NCBI GenBank assembly: GCA_028749475.1
Contig: JAQVWN010000009.1
Span: forward strand, 1 to 64,000
Direction of reading: 5' to 3'
Source of the DNA: Thomasclavelia sp.
Lineage (GTDB): Bacteria > Bacillota_I > Bacilli_A > Erysipelotrichales > Coprobacillaceae
Length of the DNA stretch: 64,000 nt
Under the pieces are notes generated by a model, which saw only the letters and a list, made by a program, of their open reading frames with translations, searched no databases and had not been told where the DNA came from. This document shows, piece after piece, positions 17,974 to 25,674 of this stretch; the stretch's first letter is position 1, and each line of letters opens with the position of its first letter. Position numbers and translations under genes: made by a program.

Positions 17974-18012
17974 TAAAAAAAGAAAAAAAGGTTTATTTAA
18001 ATAAACCTTTAT
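17974..18012 (-). terminator. Terminator after trpS
   Basis: A perfect 24-bp palindrome (half AAAGGTTTATTT) is followed on the minus strand by TTTTTC and a further T-run. It overlaps the trpS stop. Confidence 0.85.
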
Positions 18013-18992
18013 TTAATAGTGATACCAATTTTTCTTTCTACTTTAGCTAACTTTTTACGAGCTATACTTGAAGCTTTTGCAGCTCCTTCATCTAAAATAT
18101 CTTTAATGTAATCACCTTCAGTGATTTCATTATATTTATCTTGGATATTTTGTAGTTCATTTCCAACTACTTCAGCTAAATCTTTTTTAAATTCGCCATA
18201 TCCTTTACCTTCATACGTTTTTTCAAGATCTTTAATATCTCTTTTAGCAAGAATTGAGTAAATTGTTAATAGATTAGAAATACCCGGTTTGTTTTTAACA
18301 TCATATTTGATAATTCCATCACTATCAGTAATAGCACTCATAATCTTTTTCTTTGAGACATTAATAGGATCTAAGATATAAATACAACCTTTACTTGTTT
18401 CTTCTGATTTAGACATCTTTTTAGTTGGGTTTTGAAGGTCCATTATTCTGCCACCAACTTTAGGAACTAATGGTTCAGGAAGTTTAAATGTTTCTGAATA
18501 ACGATTATTAAATCTTTCTGCAATATCTCTAGCTAATTCACAGTGTTGTTTTTGGTCTTCGCCAACAGGAACATAGTCAGGATCATACATTAAAATATCA
18601 GCATTCATTAAAGAAGGATAATTAAAGATACCAGCTCCAATACTCTCTGATTTACTTGCTTTATCTTTATATTGAGTCATTCTTGATAGTTCACCCATTG
18701 ATACCATACAACCTAGATACCAACCTAGTTGAGCGTGCTCATGGACATCTGATTGTAAGAATAGAGTTACTTTCTTAGGATCTAATCCAGCTGCTAAATA
18801 TAAGGCAATTAAATCTTTAGTATTTTGTCTTAAAACTTTTGGTTCTTGGTATATTGTCATACTATGGAGATTAGCTACAAAGATTATCATTTCATATTCA
18901 TCTTGGAACGATACAAATGGCTTAATAGCACCAATATAATTACCTAGTGTTACTCTTCCTGTAGGCTTTATTCCACTTAACATTCTTTTCAT
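18009..18992 (-). CDS. trpS: Tryptophanyl-tRNA synthetase
   Basis: This class I synthetase charges tRNA-Trp. The 327-residue protein opens with SGIKPTGRVTLGNYIGA, whose GNYIG is the HIGH-equivalent of TrpRS. It has the tryptophan-site segments YPSLMNADILMY and PVGEDQKQH, and the KMSKS signature in KKMSKSEE. Length and motifs are normal. The strong ribosome binding site is GGAGGAAG. No T-box leader is visible in the 140-bp gap upstream, which it shares with divergent spx. Confidence 0.96.
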   Translation of the reverse strand: MKRMLSGIKPTGRVTLGNYIGAIKPFVSFQDEYEMIIFVANLHSMTIYQEPKVLRQNTKDLIALYLAAGLDPKKVTLFLQSDVHEHAQLGWYLGCMVSMGELSRMTQYKDKASKSESIGAGIFNYPSLMNADILMYDPDYVPVGEDQKQHCELARDIAERFNNRYSETFKLPEPLVPKVGGRIMDLQNPTKKMSKSEETSKGCIYILDPINVSKKKIMSAITDSDGIIKYDVKNKPGISNLLTIYSILAKRDIKDLEKTYEGKGYGEFKKDLAEVVGNELQNIQDKYNEITEGDYIKDILDEGAAKASSIARKKLAKVERKIGITIK

Positions 18993-19132
18993 TTAACTTC
19001 CTCCTAAATAATATATAGTACATTATAGGTTTAATAATATTCAAAATCAAATAATTCATCATTATGTAATAAATAAATGGTATTGTACTTAAAATGATGT
19101 ATAATTAACTTAGTTTTAAGGAGGAATGATTA

Positions 19133-19588
19133 ATGATTAGAATATATACTGCACCTAGTTGTGCATCATGTCGAAAAGTAAAATCTTGGCTTAAAGATCA
19201 CAACATTCCTTATATTGAAAAAAATATTTTTGCGACTTTACTAAGACCAGAAGAATTAAAAGAACTTCTTGAAAGAAGTGAAAATGGAACAGATGATATT
19301 ATTTCTAAAAGAAGTAAAATTATAAAAGAAAGTAATATTGATATTGATTCACTATCAATTAATGAATTAATTAAATTTGTTCAAGAAAATCCATCAGTTT
19401 TAAAAAGACCAATTATGATTGATGAAAGAAGATTCCAAGTAGGGTATAACTCAGAAGAAATAAGAGTTTTTATTCCTCGTGAACTTAGAAAAATTGCTCA
19501 ATGTGATGATCAATGTCCAGACTTTGGAAGTAATGCTGAAGATTGTCAAGACATGAAGAACTTCTATTATGAAAATAAAGCAAGATAA
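19133..19588 (+). CDS. spx: Spx-family redox regulator
   Basis: Spx binds the RNA polymerase alpha C-terminal domain and reprograms transcription under thiol stress. The 151-residue protein has the ArsC/thioredoxin-like fold with the redox switch CASC (residues 10-13), the KNIF segment, and the conserved KRPIMIDERRFQVGYN region near 93-108. The C-terminal tail is unusual: it holds three further Cys residues in about twenty positions (AQCDDQCPDF and EDCQD), which might add metal or redox sensing. A strong AAGGAGG site precedes the ATG. Confidence 0.88.
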   Translation: MIRIYTAPSCASCRKVKSWLKDHNIPYIEKNIFATLLRPEELKELLERSENGTDDIISKRSKIIKESNIDIDSLSINELIKFVQENPSVLKRPIMIDERRFQVGYNSEEIRVFIPRELRKIAQCDDQCPDFGSNAEDCQDMKNFYYENKAR

Positions 19589-19614
19589 AATCCCATTAAT
19601 AATGGGATTTTTTA
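19586..19614. terminator. Bidirectional terminator (spx / CYTH gene)
   Basis: The stem AAATCCCAT / ATGGGATTT has a short AT loop and flanking A- and T-runs. Confidence 0.85.
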
Positions 19615-20175
19615 TTTGATGGAGTTTTTCATACGAACATATTTAGGTAATGAATTAGTCATGTATTTTAAGTTATAAGGTTTAATAATATCTAGAAATT
19701 CTTCATAGCCAAGTTTTTGATCAATTACTTCATATTCTATCTCATAATCAATAATGCCATTGTAATCATTCTCATCGATTGATAGAACTCCATTATCAAA
19801 GATAATATCACTTCGATTAGTAGTTAGATAATTACTATATGATATTTTACTAATATCAATTCCTTCCTCTTCTAACATCTTGGATATTTCATTATTATAA
19901 ATATGTTTATCTTTGATATTACTATATTCATTGTCATTAATTGATAAGTTGATTTCTTTTCTAGAAATATTACCAGATTTTTTTAATGTCAGTTCTTTAC
20001 AGTCATCTTTAACTCTTAACCTAAGCATATATCTTTTATTATCAAGTTCTTTAGAAGAAAGATAGTAATTTGTTTGCAAATATTGCTTAGATATTTTATT
20101 TGAATAATCCTTGATTATCTTATTATATATTTCTTTACTTATTAACATCTTAAATTCTATTTCATTATGTTCCAT
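19612..20175 (-). CDS. CYTH-domain protein (inorganic triphosphatase/adenylyl cyclase-like fold)
   Basis: The protein has 187 residues from the ATG at 20175, behind GAGGATATC. A 31-codon longer reading would run into nadK and is rejected. The protein starts MEHNEIEFKM, the ExExK motif of the CYTH superfamily, with basic and acidic strands in alternation (MLRLRVKDD, ELTLKKSG, SIDEND) that line the tunnel of triphosphate-binding enzymes. The likely activity is inorganic triphosphatase or a related nucleotide-handling reaction. It is divergent from nadK, sharing a 50-bp promoter region. In many Firmicutes a CYTH gene sits close to nadK and an RluA-type synthase, as here. Confidence 0.85.
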   Translation of the reverse strand: MEHNEIEFKMLISKEIYNKIIKDYSNKISKQYLQTNYYLSSKELDNKRYMLRLRVKDDCKELTLKKSGNISRKEINLSINDNEYSNIKDKHIYNNEISKMLEEEGIDISKISYSNYLTTNRSDIIFDNGVLSIDENDYNGIIDYEIEYEVIDQKLGYEEFLDIIKPYNLKYMTNSLPKYVRMKNSIK

Positions 20176-20197
20176 TTTGATATCCTCTACTAGATAT

Positions 20198-20205
20198 ATT
20201 ATAAT
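20198..20205. promoter_or_regulatory. Shared symmetric -10 box (CYTH / nadK)
   Basis: The 8-mer ATTATAAT is its own reverse complement, so it presents TATAAT to both strands. It is placed 20 nt before the nadK start and 22 nt before the CYTH start. Confidence 0.6.
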
Positions 20206-20225
20206 GGCTCTAAGGAGTAAATTAA

Positions 20226-21002
20226 ATGAAAAAATATGCCATTGTTGTAAGAAAAAGTGAAGATTCATTTAAAATAGCTGAAGATATAAAAAAACAATTA
20301 AATTCATTTATGGATTATGATGAAATAAACCCAGAAGTTGTAATATCTGTTGGGGGAGATGGAACAGTACTTGAATCTGTCCATCGCTATCGAGATAAAA
20401 ATCCAATCTTTGTACCACTACATACAGGTACTCTTGGTTTTTTTACAGCTTTTCAAAAAAATGAGATAGATTTAATGGTTAAAGCTTTAAGATGTGAAAT
20501 ATTACAATATGATGAAAGAACACTTTTAGAAGTTAAAATTTACAGTGATGATGTTAAAACATTTTATTGTTTAAATGAAATGAGAATTGATCATGGTTTT
20601 TCGACACAAGTAATTACGGTATATATCAACAATGAGCTGCTAGAAACATTTAGAGGAAATGGATTATGTGTTTCAACTGATTCGGGAAGTACAGGTTATA
20701 ATAAATCTCTAGGGGGAGCGGTTATCTATCCAGGAACTAATATGATGCAACTAACAGAAGTGGCTGGTATCCATCATAATGCTTACCGTAGTTTAAATTC
20801 GCCTTTAGTTCTATCGGATAAAGAAGTTATTAAATTAGAAGGAAATAACTTTAAACATTTATATGTTGGAATGGATAATAAATCATATCAATTTGATAAT
20901 GTTAGATATGTAGAAGCTAAAATGTCTAATCAAAAAGTAAAAATTCTAGCTAATCATCAAACATTCATTGATAGAATTAGAAAGGCTTATATTTCAGAAT
21001 GA
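20226..21002 (+). CDS. nadK: NAD kinase
   Basis: NadK phosphorylates NAD to NADP. The 258-residue protein has the signature VISVGGDGTVLES (about 38-50), the conserved NEMRIDHG, the glycine-rich STDSGSTGYNKSLGG, and the late YVGMDNKSYQ strand. AAGGAG stands 8 nt before the ATG. The transcript leader predicted from the -10 box is only about 14 nt. The stop overlaps the next gene by 4 nt (ATGA), so NAD kinase and the pseudouridine synthase are translationally coupled, a common Firmicute pairing. Confidence 0.96.
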   Translation: MKKYAIVVRKSEDSFKIAEDIKKQLNSFMDYDEINPEVVISVGGDGTVLESVHRYRDKNPIFVPLHTGTLGFFTAFQKNEIDLMVKALRCEILQYDERTLLEVKIYSDDVKTFYCLNEMRIDHGFSTQVITVYINNELLETFRGNGLCVSTDSGSTGYNKSLGGAVIYPGTNMMQLTEVAGIHHNAYRSLNSPLVLSDKEVIKLEGNNFKHLYVGMDNKSYQFDNVRYVEAKMSNQKVKILANHQTFIDRIRKAYISE

Positions 21003-21814
21003 TAATAATTTGTGATAGTAAAGATATTCTCCTTCGAGAATATCTTTTACAATTCTTTTCTAGATCCATGATTAAAGAAATAAAACTAAATGGTTCTATT
21101 AAAGTAAATAATAAAGCAGTAACTGTTAGATATAAACTTAATTACCATGATGAAATAGAGATTGAATTACCTAAAGAAGAATCTAAAATCATACCCGAAG
21201 ATATTCCTTTAAATATTGTCTATGAAGATGATTATTATTTAATTGTAGATAAAGAATCTAATATGGCTGTAATGCCTACTAGAAGTCATCCTAGTGGTAT
21301 TCTAGCTAATGCCTTAATGAATTATTATTTAAATAATAATATTAATACAACAGTTCATTTAGTTAATAGATTAGATGTTGAAACAAGTGGATTGATGGTA
21401 GTAGCTAAACATGGTTATTATCATTACCTGTTATCAAAAGATATTAAACAAGTAAATAGAATTTATCATACAATAGTTGAAGGTATAATTGATGAACCAG
21501 GAGTAATAGATAAACCTATTTATAAAATTGATAAACAAATGCAAAGAATTATTGATGATCGAGGAAAGAAGTCAATTACTTATTATCGACCACTAAAACA
21601 TATTAATGGTAATACTTTGTTAGAAGTAAAACTTCAAACTGGTAGAACTCATCAAATAAGAGTTCACTTTAGTAGTCTTAATCATCCAATAGTTGGAGAT
21701 CAATTATATGGAAGTAAAATAGATAAAGACTTATATTTAAGAAGTGTTGAAGTATCATTTATTCATCCTATTACTAAAGAACTAATAAAAGTAAATACTA
21801 TAGATAAGTATTAA
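20999..21814 (+). CDS. RluA-family pseudouridine synthase
   Basis: The protein has 271 residues. After an S4-like N-terminal stretch (REYLLQFFSRS, IKLNGSIKVNN), the catalytic signature HLVNRLDVETSGLMV contains the active-site Asp. Late motifs are LLEVKLQTGRTHQIRVH and HPIVGDQLYG. It isomerises uridine to pseudouridine in rRNA or tRNA. The exact target cannot be read, since a second RluA-type gene lies at 33204. It overlaps nadK by 4 nt and ends at a bidirectional terminator. Confidence 0.92.
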   Translation: MIIICDSKDILLREYLLQFFSRSMIKEIKLNGSIKVNNKAVTVRYKLNYHDEIEIELPKEESKIIPEDIPLNIVYEDDYYLIVDKESNMAVMPTRSHPSGILANALMNYYLNNNINTTVHLVNRLDVETSGLMVVAKHGYYHYLLSKDIKQVNRIYHTIVEGIIDEPGVIDKPIYKIDKQMQRIIDDRGKKSITYYRPLKHINGNTLLEVKLQTGRTHQIRVHFSSLNHPIVGDQLYGSKIDKDLYLRSVEVSFIHPITKELIKVNTIDKY

Positions 21815-21843
21815 AAAACTTCATTTTGCAATGAAGTTTTAAT
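21813..21843. terminator. Bidirectional terminator
   Basis: AAAACTTCATT / AATGAAGTTTT with a TTGC loop lies between the convergent pseudouridine-synthase and SEDS genes. Confidence 0.85.
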
Positions 21844-23041
21844 TATATCTATTTTTACCTTCTAAAATATAGTTTTGTTTATGAATCCAAAGGATAAGTC
21901 CCATCGCAATCATATATGAAAGAATTGAAGATCCCCCATATGAGAAGAATGGAAGCGTAATACCTGTTATTGGTAGTAACCCAAGAATCATTGCAATATT
22001 CCAAAACTGTTGAAAAATAAGAAAACCAAATACTCCGGCAATAAAGTATTGATCTCTTTTGGAGTTACTTTTAGCAGCAATATTTAAGATAGTAAAGTCT
22101 AAAGCTAAAGTTAAGGCAATTACTAATAACCCGCCAGCAAATCCAAAGCCTAAAGTAATTAAAGCAAATATAAAGTCTGTTTGAGGTTCTTGAAGAGTAA
22201 TAATAACATCTTTAAAACCATGACCAAACATCCCAGCAGTACCATAAGCCATTTGAGCATTATATAGTTGATATCCTTGATTTTGATACGTACCAGCTGG
22301 ATCAACCCAACCATAAAAACGATCAAGTTTATGCCCAGTAATTATCTTAGAGAAGATTTCTTGATGAAACACAAATAAATAAGCCATTAATAAAATTACA
22401 ACTGTCGCTATAATAAAGGCAATAATAAACCAATTCCTTTTAATACCAGCTGCAAATAAGATAAATACAACACCTGAAAGCATAATCATGGCAACTCCGG
22501 CATCATTTTGCAGATAGACAAGTAAACATGGAGGAAGCGCCACCGCCATTACCTTTCCAATTAGTTTGATATCAGTACTATACTCATGAACGAGATATTG
22601 TTGATTATGTTCGTCAATAATTTGGGACATAACGATAATCATCGCTATTTTCATAAATTCAGATGGTTGGAAAGAAAATCCTGGGAAGTTAAACCACGAT
22701 GTTGCTCCACCAACGGTTGAGGCTAAAGGAACGATATGAACTCCAAAGTGATTAACTGAGAATCTTTCAATTACTAGTAGTAATAAAAAGAACATCAAGA
22801 CACCATAGATAACCCACATTCCCGAGTACAACCGATCGCCACCATATTTATAAATTATAAAGGCAATACCAAATCCTAAAATCATAAATAGTATTTGTTT
22901 GTACCAATAAGAGGATGCTCCTGGTTTCTTGGCATAATAAGGTAATCCTAGTTTTAAAGTAACTACGCTAAGAGAAATCATTAAGATGATAATTATAACT
23001 AATTGCCAGTTAATAATTCTATTTAATTTTTTAATCATCAT
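21839..23041 (-). CDS. rodA: SEDS-family peptidoglycan glycosyltransferase (RodA/FtsW type)
   Basis: The 400-residue polytopic membrane protein has about ten hydrophobic segments. It contains the SEDS signatures FSFQPSEFMKIA (around residue 120), an extracytoplasmic GWVDPAGTYQNQGYQLYNA holding the catalytic Asp, and PFFSYGGSSILSYMIAMG near the C-terminus. These polymerases build glycan strands together with a class B penicillin-binding protein. RodA (elongation) is favoured over FtsW because the chain stops soon after the last helix, but neither mreBCD nor a PBP2 gene is near, so the sub-family call is moderate. The GGAGG site precedes an ATG-ATG pair; either could be used. Confidence 0.88.
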   Translation of the reverse strand: MMIKKLNRIINWQLVIIIILMISLSVVTLKLGLPYYAKKPGASSYWYKQILFMILGFGIAFIIYKYGGDRLYSGMWVIYGVLMFFLLLLVIERFSVNHFGVHIVPLASTVGGATSWFNFPGFSFQPSEFMKIAMIIVMSQIIDEHNQQYLVHEYSTDIKLIGKVMAVALPPCLLVYLQNDAGVAMIMLSGVVFILFAAGIKRNWFIIAFIIATVVILLMAYLFVFHQEIFSKIITGHKLDRFYGWVDPAGTYQNQGYQLYNAQMAYGTAGMFGHGFKDVIITLQEPQTDFIFALITLGFGFAGGLLVIALTLALDFTILNIAAKSNSKRDQYFIAGVFGFLIFQQFWNIAMILGLLPITGITLPFFSYGGSSILSYMIAMGLILWIHKQNYILEGKNRYN

Positions 23042-23067
23042 ATGCCTCCTTGCTAGTCTTTAAATGC

Positions 23068-23089
23068 TAAATATAGTATACTATATTTA
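23068..23089. promoter_or_regulatory. 22-bp perfect palindrome carrying divergent -10 boxes
   Basis: The half-site is TAAATATAGTA. The centre gives TATACT on both strands, so it can serve the SEDS gene and the EIIB-like gene at once. It could equally be an operator for a dimeric repressor. Confidence 0.6.
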
Positions 23090-23124
23090 ATTAATAAATA
23101 AAGAAATTTATGGAGGTTAAATAA

Positions 23125-23478
23125 ATGGAATCTACATATATCTGGATTATTGTAGTAATTGTTTTAGCATTTTTAATTGGATGGTTTATCTTTTCAAAAA
23201 TTCTTAAAAATAAAAAGTTTGAAGATAAAAAAAAGATTATCCCAATTGATATTTCAAAAGTAATAGAAGCCGTAGGTGGTAAAGATAATATTAAAGAACT
23301 ATCAGCTAGTGGCACAAAAATAACTTTCTTTTTAAATGATGATTCTAAGACTAATATTGAAAGTTTAAAAAAACTAGGGGCTAGTGGTGTTGTTCAAACT
23401 AAAAGTAAATTAACTATTATTATTGGTCATTATGCTGATGATATATGTGAAGCAATTAGAAATGAAATAACTAAGTAA
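23125..23478 (+). CDS. Membrane-anchored PTS EIIB-like protein lacking the active Cys
   Basis: The 117-residue protein has one N-terminal membrane helix (about 4-27), a KNKKFEDKKK basic stretch and a C-terminal domain that matches glucose-type PTS EIIB. Matching segments are VIEAVGGKDNI, then the strand with the phosphorylation site, then KKLGASGVVQTKSKLTIIIG and a last helix. The family's DACITRLR motif is replaced by a SASGTKIT-like stretch, so the phosphorylated Cys is Ser. It is therefore unlikely to pass phosphate to sugars. A regulatory or structural role is inferred. It is a single-gene unit with GGAGG and a terminator. Confidence 0.78.
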   Translation: MESTYIWIIVVIVLAFLIGWFIFSKILKNKKFEDKKKIIPIDISKVIEAVGGKDNIKELSASGTKITFFLNDDSKTNIESLKKLGASGVVQTKSKLTIIIGHYADDICEAIRNEITK

Positions 23479-23500
23479 AGAGCAATCTTTACTTTTTATA
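23474..23500 (+). terminator. Short terminator after the EIIB-like gene
   Basis: The 7-bp stem AGTAAAG / CTTTACT with an AGCAAT loop is followed by TTTTATAAT, which also forms a -10-like box for the next gene. Confidence 0.6.
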
Positions 23501-23514
23501 ATATGGAGATGTTT

Positions 23515-25674
23515 ATGAATATTACAAAAAGGATCAAAACTTATGAACCATTTTTTAATGATTATTATTTAGATACAATCGAATTTCAACAATATAGTTC
23601 TACTTTTATTAAAGTAAAATCTACTAATCCAAAACATGAAGAAGCTCATGTTTTAATTTGTACTATTTTTAAAAGTGATGAAGAAGTAACGGAAGTTGAT
23701 TTAGAAGAAGAGGCTAATCGATTTGCTCAAGACTCTAAAAAAGCGAATCCAATCTTTGTGTCTTATGAATACTATTATATCGAAGATGAGAGCCATAATA
23801 CTATTGGAATAGATGTTTGTTTCTTAATATATGAGGATACTTCTTTTAAAATAGAAGGAGAAGGCTTATCCAATTATTATGATGGAATGACCTTCTATAA
23901 TAATAAAGAATACGAGAAGGCATATAAGTGCTTTTATGAAGGATACCAAAATCATGATCCGGATTGTGTATATGCTTTAGCTTACCTTGCAGAGGAAGGA
24001 AAAGGCACTGATAAAGATTATAATAAAGCTCTGCAATTATATAAAAAAGCCAGTGATTTAGATAATGATTTAGCTAGTATGAAAGTTGGAGAAATGTATG
24101 AAGATGATTCTTTGGATGAACCTAACTATCAAGAAGCTCAAAAATACTTTGAAAGAGCAGCTACTAATGAATACCCACCAGCTTTTGAAGCTTTAGGGAG
24201 ACTTTCATTATTAGTTGATAATACTAACTACAATGATGCTAAAGCTTACTTTGAAAAAGGACGAGATTTAGGTGATTATGCCTGTTCCTTTAATCTAGGT
24301 GTTATGTACGAACAAGGTGTAGGTGTTAGACAAGATTATATTAAAGCTTACAAATATTATTTGGAAGCGGCGAGCCAAGGTGATGTTGCTGGGCAGATGG
24401 CCTTATCAATTCTTTTAGAGAATGGGAATGGATGTAATAAAGATCTTGAGGAATCCTTATCTTGGTTAAAAGAAGCAGCTGAAGGCGGCTACGCTCCTGC
24501 AAAAGACACTCTAGCTACTAAGTATTTATATGGAGAAGGTGTAAAGGAAGATAAAAAGCAAGCTTACTCATTATGCCTGGAATCAGCAAATTTAGGTTAC
24601 CCACCTGCTATGTATCATTTGGCAAACTATTTAATTATTAAGAATGATAAAAAAGATTATCAAGAAATAAATAGTTTATTAACAAAAGCTAGTAATCAAA
24701 ACTATGGACCAGCAATTATTGATTTAGCCTATTATACTCATAAAGGTTATTATGGAACTAAACAAGATGATAAAAAAGCTTTTGAATTATATATGCAAGG
24801 AGCTAGTCTTAAAGATAGCGTAGCTCTTTCTTGTGTTGGAGCTTGCTACGAAGAAGGAATAGGTGTTTTAAAAAACAGATTAAAAGCCATGGAATATTAT
24901 AAAAAAGCTATTGCTCTTGGTGATAATCAAGCTATGTATAATTTAGCTATTATGTATTTGGATGGAAAAAGCACCAAACCTTACGAATATGACCAAGCCA
25001 TAGAATACTTAAATCATTGTGCTAACAATAATTTGGGGTTGGCTTGTCTTACTCTAAGTGAGTTATATGAAGATGGCTTTCAAGTAGAAAAAGATGATGA
25101 TAAGTCATTTGAATATCTAAAGAAAGCCTATGATTTAGATGTTAAAGAATCATACGAAAGAATGGAAAAATATTATTTGTTGAAGGGTAATGATGAAGAA
25201 GCCTTTAAAGTCATCAAAAAGGCGGCTAAAGAAGGAATACCTTATTATCAAGCAAAACTAGCGCTGCAATATTTAACCCCTTCAAATAAAGATATATTTG
25301 ATTTAGATTTAGGAATTAAAATATTAGAAGATGCATCAAATTCTAATAATATTGATGCATTATTACTACTTGGTTCAATATATGAAGAAGGTAAATTATT
25401 ACCTAAAGATTTAAAAAAAGCTATTAATTATTATAATATAGCTGCCAAAGTAGGAAGCTTTGATGCTTTAGCTTATTTAGGATTTGCTTATCTTCATAAT
25501 GAAGAAATTAAAGATATTGATAAAGCTTTTAAGTTAGCGACAGAATCTTATAATAAAGGCTCAATATTAGCTATCGATTTATTAATTGAAATAAATACAA
25601 TCCAAGGTAATATTAAAGAAGTAAAAAGATTAGAAAATGAAAGAGGAAATATTAATGAAAAAAAGTATCGATGA
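23515..25674 (+). CDS. Sel1-repeat (TPR-like) protein
   Basis: The protein has 719 residues from the ATG at 23515. GGAG lies 6 nt before this codon, while an ATG four codons earlier has no site and sits on the -10-like box. After about 115 N-terminal residues without a known domain, the protein is a run of more than a dozen Sel1-like repeats of about 36 residues. Repeated signatures are AYLAEEGKGTDKDYNKAL, MYEQGVGVRQDYIKA and CYEEGIGVLKNRLKA. Such helical solenoids bind other proteins. There is no signal peptide, so it is cytoplasmic; the partner is unknown. Its end overlaps the next gene's start by 20 nt. Confidence 0.88.
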   Translation: MNITKRIKTYEPFFNDYYLDTIEFQQYSSTFIKVKSTNPKHEEAHVLICTIFKSDEEVTEVDLEEEANRFAQDSKKANPIFVSYEYYYIEDESHNTIGIDVCFLIYEDTSFKIEGEGLSNYYDGMTFYNNKEYEKAYKCFYEGYQNHDPDCVYALAYLAEEGKGTDKDYNKALQLYKKASDLDNDLASMKVGEMYEDDSLDEPNYQEAQKYFERAATNEYPPAFEALGRLSLLVDNTNYNDAKAYFEKGRDLGDYACSFNLGVMYEQGVGVRQDYIKAYKYYLEAASQGDVAGQMALSILLENGNGCNKDLEESLSWLKEAAEGGYAPAKDTLATKYLYGEGVKEDKKQAYSLCLESANLGYPPAMYHLANYLIIKNDKKDYQEINSLLTKASNQNYGPAIIDLAYYTHKGYYGTKQDDKKAFELYMQGASLKDSVALSCVGACYEEGIGVLKNRLKAMEYYKKAIALGDNQAMYNLAIMYLDGKSTKPYEYDQAIEYLNHCANNNLGLACLTLSELYEDGFQVEKDDDKSFEYLKKAYDLDVKESYERMEKYYLLKGNDEEAFKVIKKAAKEGIPYYQAKLALQYLTPSNKDIFDLDLGIKILEDASNSNNIDALLLLGSIYEEGKLLPKDLKKAINYYNIAAKVGSFDALAYLGFAYLHNEEIKDIDKAFKLATESYNKGSILAIDLLIEINTIQGNIKEVKRLENERGNINEKKYR

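Noticed and set aside
18993-19132. T-box leader in front of trpS
   Set aside because: No T-box sequence or terminator pair is present in the 140-bp gap.
20176-20268. Long N-terminal extension of the CYTH protein
   Set aside because: It would overlap the nadK start and promoter. The ATG at 20175 has a proper ribosome binding site and starts directly at the ExExK motif.
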